A DNA stretch of 64,000 bases from Toxoplasma gondii ME49. Lineage: Eukaryota; Apicomplexa; Conoidasida; Eucoccidiorida; Sarcocystidae. This document shows positions 56,375 through 64,000 of the stretch, piece after piece; position 1 is the stretch's first letter, and each line of letters opens with the position of its first letter. The notes beneath the pieces were generated by a model that searched no databases, was not told the DNA's origin, and saw nothing but the letters and a program-made list of their open reading frames with translations. Location: contig NC_031473.1 of the NCBI RefSeq assembly GCF_000006565.2, positions 3,582,984 through 3,646,983 of the forward strand, read 5' to 3'. Both the position numbers and the translations under genes were made by a program.

Positions 56375-59300
56375 AGGAAGCATTCGTCCGTTTCTGCAGA
56401 GACTTGCGAGTCGTCGCACTCACCTGCGGTTCTCACACAAGCGAGTCTTTCGCACCTTATCTACATTTCGAACGGTCAGCGTGAATCAACAGAAACAGTT
56501 TGTCCGCTGAGCTCCTACACGTGCCTCGTCTCTCTGGGTGTGCAATCACGGGATAGCCCATTTCTACAGCACTCGTGCGTCATTCCACACAGGATCAACT
56601 CTCGTTTCCGGTCTAGACAACTGCAGGAGCTACCGAAGAATGTGCGACTCGGGGATCCTTTCATGCGTTATATTGCAGTATCTGATGACAGTAAGCGGGA
56701 AATGCGGAAAGGTCGGTAGCCGTAAATGTCTGTGGCCCAGACGTATATGACGAAGGCAGAGCCTTCTGCCGTGAGAGATTCAGACCACGTTTACAAGGCG
56801 TTGGTACAGTGTCACTAGCTGATCAGCCTCTGAGTATGAAACCTACTGAGAATTCGAGTCACGTGAACGAACATGCACACGAATACGAAAGAGGCTGTTG
56901 GAGCATGCGACGTTTTAAATTCCCATCCTGCTGCTACTTCTCTAACTAGATAAGTAACGCACTTCGCTTCGACGGTCTGGTGATAGAGCCCTGCCAGATA
57001 CATCTTCGAGCACCGTGTACCAGATGCTTAATTTTCGGCGAAATTCGTTTGCTTGTTGGTAGACTCCTGGAGACGCCTTAACGCTCTGTTGATGCTCCGA
57101 CGTACCAATTTATTCCTCCCACGACAGAGCAAGACTCGAGTGACCACCAAGGAATGTGCCAGTGTCTTGAACAGTGGCGCCACAAGCAGTGAATCTTTTC
57201 CAGAGGACGAATATTGTACGCCGCGTACCGTAAGGAATCGGTACACACGTCTGAGATGTACGCCGAATAAAACCTGAGAATGGAGCTGATGGCGTCGACT
57301 GCAAATGTCGGTGCAGATCCTCTCGTCGGCTGAGCCGTCTGACGTCCGCCCCAAAAGCGCTCGGACTCTGAAAATACAACACAGAGTCTTGATGGTGATG
57401 CAACGGTGGGGTTAGGCGGTTTTTGCTCGTTGTTGATGTGCGGTTGACTTCTGAGAAGTGCCAATCACTGCGAATGTGTCGGTGGATCATACAGCTGGAA
57501 AAAGCGCAGCAGGATCCGTGCACATAATTCTGCACGGCTGATAGAAGCTATGCATTTAGGAGACTGCTGCGTGCCAGTAGATGATGCTGTTCAGAGGCGA
57601 CAACGTGAGTTAAATGACGCGTGAGAGGGTGTGTCCAAAAATGCCTGTTTTTGTGCAGCTTAGGAGAGTGAGTATTTTTCCGGGTTTCGTGTACATCGTG
57701 GAACCCATCCCTCATGATGAGGTTGGTGAGATGGCTCCTGAAAAGGATCGTCGAGTATCACGAGAAGCGAACTGAGATGAGTTGCGTCCACTCCAAGCAG
57801 CGATAGGAAACACCCTTTCAGCCGTCAGCGCTATCCAGCTTCACCGGTCGCCCCTATGGTACGCCCTCATGCGCCACGACGTTGCGTGAGACTCCTATCA
57901 CCGTAGAGACGGAACTGTTGACAGGGTACGATGCAGCGTGTCAACACAAAGAGGACTGAGTCTAGCTTTTCGAGAGTGTTAGGCAAAGAAGTGCTTATCG
58001 CGAGAGCGCCCAGACGTATCAACCGCTGAGAGTTCTGTGCCCAAGCACTTGAGACGCGTCATAAGAAAGAATTCCCTCTTCTGTAAAATATGCTGCACGG
58101 TGATATGAACGTGCAAGACTTCGAGTAATTCAGGTGAGTCTGTGCATTCCATAGGTGCCTCAGGTAAGTGCATTTGGCCTATGATCTACCTTGGCAGTCC
58201 GCCAAGGTTCTGGGAGATACGGAGAGAAAATCGCCTGTAGTGGTAAGAGTGTGAAGGTTGGTTGTGAGGGTGAAAGGAAGTGGGGAGAAACAGTGGTCAA
58301 ATGAAAAGTGTCTCCGGTCATCCCCTTCTCAAAGGGCAATTCCATCGCGATGTTAAGGTGCATTGCGGGAGCTTTGCAGTCACGGATAGTGAGTCTCCAC
58401 GTAACGCATTGTCTCATTACATCTGTTTGTTGGCGATCTGCACTGGCATATTTAAGGGAAGGCACCCCCAGACACAACGGACGACCACGCGAATATGAAT
58501 TTGTTGTGCAAGCGTTGCCGACTCACGAGTGCACGTGACATGGGGGCTGAAGATATAACATAGAATGAGCAAGCGGGCGGGTGTGCACGCGTGCTTGGAT
58601 GGGAGCCCGTTCAGAGTTCGACAATCTTGTGTGCAGTGTTCCCGCGTTCTGGAGACGACAGGCTGGTGGAGGAGCGATATGCAAAATAACTGATAACGCG
58701 GTCAGCAGTGTCGGACGACTCCTCACAGTTGGAGAGATGGGTTTGCAGTCTAGGTAAGAACCTTCACTCGAATCCTTGTTGCATTGGCATTCGTTGGGGT
58801 GCTTTAGGGGTATCCCCTTTTACAGCCTGTAAGCATTTGACTTCTAGTTGTCTCGGAAGCGTGATAACTCGTTTCAACGTTGCATCTTGTCGTTGCCCGA
58901 GTAGGGTTCTATCAAGATGCGTATTGGGATAGGGTGAGGCAAAAATAATAGGGCGTGCCTGTGACCAACAATGGTCAAGTCAAAATTTTAAAGTGATAGC
59001 CTGAAATACAGAGTCCTTCACACACGCGGGGCAAGCACCACGTTAAACATAAAATGCCCGCGTATGGAGCGAGCCGCTGGATTCAGAATTAGTTGGCTTA
59101 TCCTACCAAACGTACCTCGAGTGCAGATACAGGCGCAGAATCATGATGTGCATGAAACGTGCCCGATCGGAACAGCGGGAACGACGGCTGCGGGGGCAAA
59201 ATATAAGTGTTTCCCCGTGTGGTGGACTCATAACATCTCTAACGCCTGGTCCCTCGGTCTGCCCCAAGAGTGACCACTAAATCTGCACGGTTTCAACGAT

Positions 59301-59970
59301 TGTTGATTAACGGTAGCTGTGTGGTAGCGTCCACACGATGACTAAGGCTGCTCTACTGCCGTTAACCGAATATGCACATGCTAAAATGGACAACAACGAC
59401 AAGTCACTTAGCTTTTGTTTCAGAGAGGGTGACAACAGGCTCACATGTAGGGTCGACAGTCCGTGACCGCGCCACTCCATACGATGAGTCGTAACCATGG
59501 TCCTGCATTATGTGCCTAAACCCTGAAAGCTCACCGATTGTTCTCCAAGCCTCCACTACGTGTGCAAACGCGTCCGCAGAAAGAAACGAACCTGGATATA
59601 GAAATACAGGAAATCGTCATTTTGGTTTTCCAGTCCCTGCAATTGAGTTTGGTGGTGTTTACGAACTCGCCGTGGGTTGACGGCATCGGAAAAGGGTACT
59701 GCACAGTATATATTTTTCTCTCGCCGGCGTCCGCGCTACTCCCAGTATCTCGATTGAGCTCCGACTGCCCCAGAGAAACCACTGTATGGGGCAAGCCACG
59801 GTGATAGAACCTGCATCGAGGTGTCATGTGAGGCCGTGCCTGCAGGGTGTCGCTATTAGCTGACACACAGCAGTAGCCAGTCGACGTTGGTTTCCGTATC
59901 AATCCTTCTAAATATCATTCTCGCATGGTCCCAACTGTGCAAGTCCGGAACCGTGAAGAATTCCTGTGAG
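56375..59970. other. No supported gene
   Basis: Open frames here are short and without features. Minus-strand frames at 57028-57535 overlap in three frames and none has a clear start or splice pair. Confidence 0.4.
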
Positions 59971-59974
59971 AGGG

Positions 59975-60620
59975 GAGGGGCAATGGTAATTGCATGTGCT
60001 TGCGCGGGCCGTCTTGGTATGACACCTGGTTTGTGGACTGCTGTGGGTTCCATGTCAGAACACCGTTGGAATAAGGTTGTGGACAGCCACAGAAGGTGAG
60101 GATCGGTTTGACTTCCATTTGGTTTCGTGTGTTGTTTGGAGTGCCATATGCGGCTGAGCGAGTGCCTGAAGGGTGCTGCATGAGACTGTTGGTGAGGGTG
60201 GACTAGGAAGGAAGGCGAACGTATGTGGTCGGATGGTTTCGTTCAGGGAAATATGTGGTAACATATTGTTTGTGGAAGCCATAGGTCCATATCAGAGCAC
60301 CGTTGGAATATGACTATTTACAGGCACAGGAGGTGAGAATCCCTGTTGCTTATGTGTTGTGTTTGTCTGTTGGGTGAGTGAACGGACTCAGGCGAGCGAT
60401 AGCCGGAAGAGGGCTGGTGAGAGTGGAGTTGGAAGGTAGGAGACACGTTGATGGTCGGGTCGGTGCGTGCGGGGGGGGGACATGATATTATGCTTGCTTT
60501 GAGAACGGCCGTGAGCTCCGTGTCAGTACTTTTTGGAATGTGGTTGTGAGCTGCCACAGGTGGCGCGGGTCCTAGTGTCCCCACCGCTATGGTAAGCAAG
60601 TTGTTTTTGAGTTGAGAATC
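59975..60620. repeat. Diverged tandem repeat, about 235-bp unit, nearly three copies
   Basis: A block containing CCATGTCAGAACACCGTTGG with GGACAGCCACAG about 40 bases later (near 60050) recurs near 60283 as CCATATCAGAGCACCGTTGG and near 60515 as a more diverged form with GAGCTGCCACAGG. Intervals are about 235 bases. Each is followed by a G-rich GGTGAG stretch. No coding frame is maintained over the copies. Confidence 0.7.
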
Positions 60621-62211
60621 GTCTTTGCAGTGGACTGCTATTTTGTGGTGTGAGACAGTGGCAGTGGATGGGAATGTTAAAGGTGCACCATCACAGGTAA
60701 TGCGTTAGGTGGACCTGCTGTCTTAAAGGAATTTTACGTGATGGCAGGGCCTTAGCTCAGCAGCAAGCGGGGTCCACTGGAGATTTCAAAGAGTGCCACT
60801 GAGTAGGGTCGGCATTTGTAGTGGACTCTCGCAGAGGCACACAGGATGCACAACTCTAAGAACCTAATTATCGTTTCCGGTTTCGCGTATTCTGAGAAAT
60901 GTTCCCATCGCCGACTGAAGTAGCAGGAGGTTGCATGTGACGTCCTTGGATGAAAAAACGCGTCGAACTAGATTTGCGTCCGTGACGAATACCTTAACTG
61001 CTAAAGTGCACAGAAACCGCAATACAGTCTCAACCAGCTTTATTTGACTAAAGGATTCTCTGGAACGACGTTGTCATCTTTTATGGTGGATCTTCGCTCC
61101 AGGGTGTCGTGATGGTACTTTTGGATCGAAGCGATACATGGGTAACTTCATGTGCAAGGTCACTCCTGAGCACTGTGGGAAATAGACGAGTCGATGCTTT
61201 GTTTTGTCCCCCATGGTAGAGCTTTGCTCTCCCGCACTCGCGTCATCGTCGCACGCACATGCAAGATTCACTCGTACTCAATACAGTGCTACTACGCCCT
61301 TGGTGGCTGCTGCGTAAGGGCTGAATTCCCGCGTTGTAACGGAAAACCTCTCTTGAATAGTCATGGCCAACCTGAAACATGCGCGTATAATTAATCTTCC
61401 AGTTCTCTATTCACAAATGAATTGCCCGTTGGTAGCCACTTCAGCGAATGGCATTGTTATGCCACACACTCGAGTGGGGGTGTCGATTTCCTACGTAGGG
61501 TGCCTGTGCTTTTTTTATACCTGTTCCAGTCGAGAAGATCGGCTTCCACGAAAAGGAAGGTTTAAAGGTTGCCATGTACACCTTCGAACTTTTAACACCG
61601 CTCAAGGAAGTAGGCACAAAGTATTTATGATGGTGAGACACATCTATATGTTAGAACTCCTCTGTAAATCGACTGCGTAACCAACTCAGGACCGACGGCA
61701 GCACGTGGTGCATTTAATCGGCGCTCGTTGTTCGCCTGGCATGGATCTTTAATGCCATAAGGGCGGTGCTCAGTGGCGACCAGAAACATGGACCTGATAC
61801 TGGGAATAAACATGATATGCCTAAACGATACTTCGCAAACCATTTGGGCAATTAACTCTCAGGAAGTAATTGACGGCACTGCAGTGCTACGAGATTTCGA
61901 TAATGGATGGACGCTTTATCAATTGGCATAATGTGGCTGTCCTAAACCCGCACAGATCTGCAGCCATCACGAGATGTATCACCGACCATTGCATCGGTGC
62001 CTAAAGCGTGTATATTTGATTCCACCTGTCTCGCAGCAGGGGAGTGAGAAATGCCTCAATCCGTTCAAGAGTGTAACAGGCACTCATAGTCGGAGTTGTG
62101 AGGAACCGACATGCTATGCCAGAGTGCACAAGCTGCCTTAGTCAGTTTAGGCGGAGGGAACTCCGGATACAGAACGTGCGTGGGCTACGTCGTGATTGAG
62201 GAAACACAACA
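60621..62211. other. No supported gene
   Basis: Short frames only, on both strands. Confidence 0.4.
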
Positions 62212-62355
62212 GTGTCCAACCGGCAGGTACTCAGAATTGCCACATATAATGTGAAGCCAGACAACGGCGCTAGGGGCCACTTTGGTCTGATGTGCGAGGT
62301 GCACGCTGACTGCCGGAGTAGCAACTCGACCGCTTGCAAGGCAGATGACGCCTCT
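62212..62355 (+). CDS. Candidate exon, Cys-containing
   Basis: An open frame ending before a strong GTAAGT donor at 62356: RIATYNVKPDNGARGHFG then Cys/Ser/Asn-rich sequence. It stays open past the donor to 62454. The acceptor is probably the CAG at 62210-62212, or a later AG. Unrecognised. Confidence 0.3.
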
Positions 62356-62936
62356 GTAAGTGACGCTTTCGCACATCGCTGTCTTGGCTGCACGGATCGG
62401 TGTCGAAGCGTACTTGTTTGCGTTGCTACCACAGCACGGTTCTACCTCGTTTAGGCGATGCATCGCTAGTGCGAACGCGCACACATGAATATGGGAGCCC
62501 GAGAGGGGAGGAAAAACTCAGAAGCCACGGGATGTACGGATAACCACTTTTTCGTCATGTGTGAGCAATATAGGGGTTTCACCAGGCGGAAGTGTTACTG
62601 TAGAGAAAGGCACGCAGTCAGTGTACTTAGAACTCAGCCCGGTTTGTGGCCCTCCCACACACGAGAGCGGTCCTGTATTTCTCCAAGACAATGCGAAAGA
62701 TAGTGCTCGAACTGTGAGTTGAAGAGCAGTGTTGTAGTTCTGCCTCTCGTCGTACCGTCTGCCTCATTCGGATCTTCAAATCCATCCCAACTTCATACCA
62801 CAGGTGTCAAACGTATCACATAACAAAACGATCAGATAAACGCTAAGAGGGATCAAGAAAACTATCGACAGTATGATATCTGTGCGGGTCTGAACATTTC
62901 CTGCTGTCGCTGGCGAAACGCAGCTTTTGGCGGTAC

Positions 62937-63247
62937 GTGATCGGGACGATTGTTCGCGTTGAGAGGGAACGGGGGCGCTGGTTAACAGCTGTGTCACTTC
63001 CGGACCTGATTGGTGACGCGCAGAGGGGTATCTATTTGCCTTGCGTCGCCTTCCATTTGCGAGTGTATTTGTTTATTTCGCCGTATCCTGGAAGGTACTA
63101 TCTACATCGGAACCAACTGAGCGTTGTTACGGGTCCACAGTTCGCTGGTGCCCTTCGACTTGTGTCAGAGCGGAAGGGTATCAATTTTGGTTTCTATATG
63201 CTGGCGACTATGCAGCTGTGGGTCAAGAGGCCAGTGGCATGATTTAA
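62937..63247 (+). CDS. Candidate exon open in two frames
   Basis: Two plus-strand frames are open here, ending at 63242 and 63247. One has a hydrophobic beta-like run (CVAFHLRVYLFISPY). The other has SVFVYFAVSWKVLST, Cys-rich CVRAEGYQFWFLYAGDYAA and a Gly/Met end. The second has the same flavour as the 20535 exon (GLVFTVVWVAGSASC). I cannot choose between them. Confidence 0.28.
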
Positions 63248-64000
63248 CTAGCCGTCGATAAATCAACCATCCGTGTCATCACTCTTCACAAGACGTCGCG
63301 TGTGGAGGTGGGCGACGTCGCAGTACTAATTAGCATTGTTGCAGTAGAGAAGACCAAATGACCTCCCGCTAGCTTTTCTTCTGGACTTGATCGAACTTGC
63401 ATATTCCAGTTGATGCGAGAAGCATACAAGACTAGTTTGTGTCAGTTTTGTTGACACATCCAGCCACTTCCTGATGCCGGCCGGTTTTCAGACGACTTGT
63501 GTCTGTTGGATCTTGTGGTGTACGCCCCTACAGCGTACTTACTGATGACGAACATTTCGGAAGCCAATTTTGATTCAACAATGAAATTCACCTTTCGCTG
63601 ACTAAGCGCTAGCTACTGAAGCACCACTTCCTGCTGCAGGGGACTGGTAGAATCGTAAGATCGTTATGCCGTTTTGTTGACCCTCGCGGCGGCACCTGTC
63701 TTCTGCGAAGCGGTGACCACTCAATGAAGTAAGCCGGCAAGACGGTGCGCATGTTTTAGCAGCACATAGGTTCAGGCGCTCATTATCGTGACGGCTACTC
63801 CACGTTGACGAGAGTTGATTTTGTGGTAAAAGGAAGCTGTTATCTTTATTCGACATGGTAGTGGAATGGTAATCTGTCTTACTGACAAACGTCAGAATGC
63901 GACCTCGTCTGAGCTGGCTCCAATATTTTTAAACTCAGATAAGGGTTTTCTCACCATGATAAGACAATCGGTGATTATTCAGGACGTCTTCGTACATTCA
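63248..64000. other. No supported gene
   Basis: Nothing with a start, splice pair or coding character could be supported to the end of the window. Confidence 0.4.

Noticed and set aside
1..64000. tRNA, rRNA, CRISPR, transposase or telomere repeats
   Set aside because: No cloverleaf-type T-loop with a matching stem, no regular short spacer arrays, no transposase motif and no TTTAGGG-type repeat were seen by eye.

Overview
The window looks like nuclear DNA of a coccidian apicomplexan, probably a Toxoplasma/Hammondia/Neospora-type Sarcocystidae genome; this is inference, since no database was searched. The support is sparse intron-split genes with canonical GT..AG junctions, a serine/arginine-rich low-complexity protein, several exons that begin with signal peptides, and one exon with a signal anchor followed by an exact RRLAE (TEXEL-type) export motif. 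Four N runs (32704-32723, 36558-37353, 38754-38773, 40547-40634) show that it is a gapped draft assembly. No rRNA, tRNA, CRISPR or bacterial operon structure was seen.

Layout. 1-4.8 kb: minus-strand genes. These are two candidate exons, one with a PHD-like Cys/His pattern, and a clear 742-residue protein with an N-myristoylation signal (2397-4759). 4.8-10.9 kb: no gene I can support. 10.9-12.5 kb: plus-strand exons for secreted or exported proteins, including the RRLAE exon. 13.2-18.8 kb: exon-like pieces, then an 810-bp higher-order repeat containing a 199-bp sub-repeat.

20.0-43.7 kb is the most unusual part. Three consecutive blocks (starting near 20.0, 27.2 and 36.3 kb) each open with a related exon; in blocks 2 and 3 this exon encodes a signal peptide. 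Each block continues as a tandem array of cassettes of about 0.76 kb. Every cassette carries a pyrimidine-rich tract, a YAG splice acceptor, exactly nine bases, and then GTAGG or a close variant (Val-Gly in the best reading frame). I read this as three tandem paralogues of an unrecognised, secreted, exon-repeat protein family, now heavily broken by frameshifts and stops or by sequencing error. Near-identical stretches between blocks indicate recent duplication or gene conversion, and they let the sizes of the N gaps be checked.

44-56.4 kb: a cluster of better preserved small genes. They are an RNA-independent set of exon candidates near 45-46 kb, a minus-strand two-exon gene (46822-47237), a secreted coiled-coil protein (49206-49898), a small secreted protein (50847-51284), and a probable multi-exon gene running from a signal-peptide exon (52404) to a transmembrane terminal exon (56374). 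One exon of that last gene resembles the array cassettes. 56.4-64 kb: mostly without clear genes, apart from a 235-bp tandem repeat near 60 kb and two exon candidates near 62-63 kb.

All exon joins were made by eye from splice consensus and reading frame. They need transcript data.
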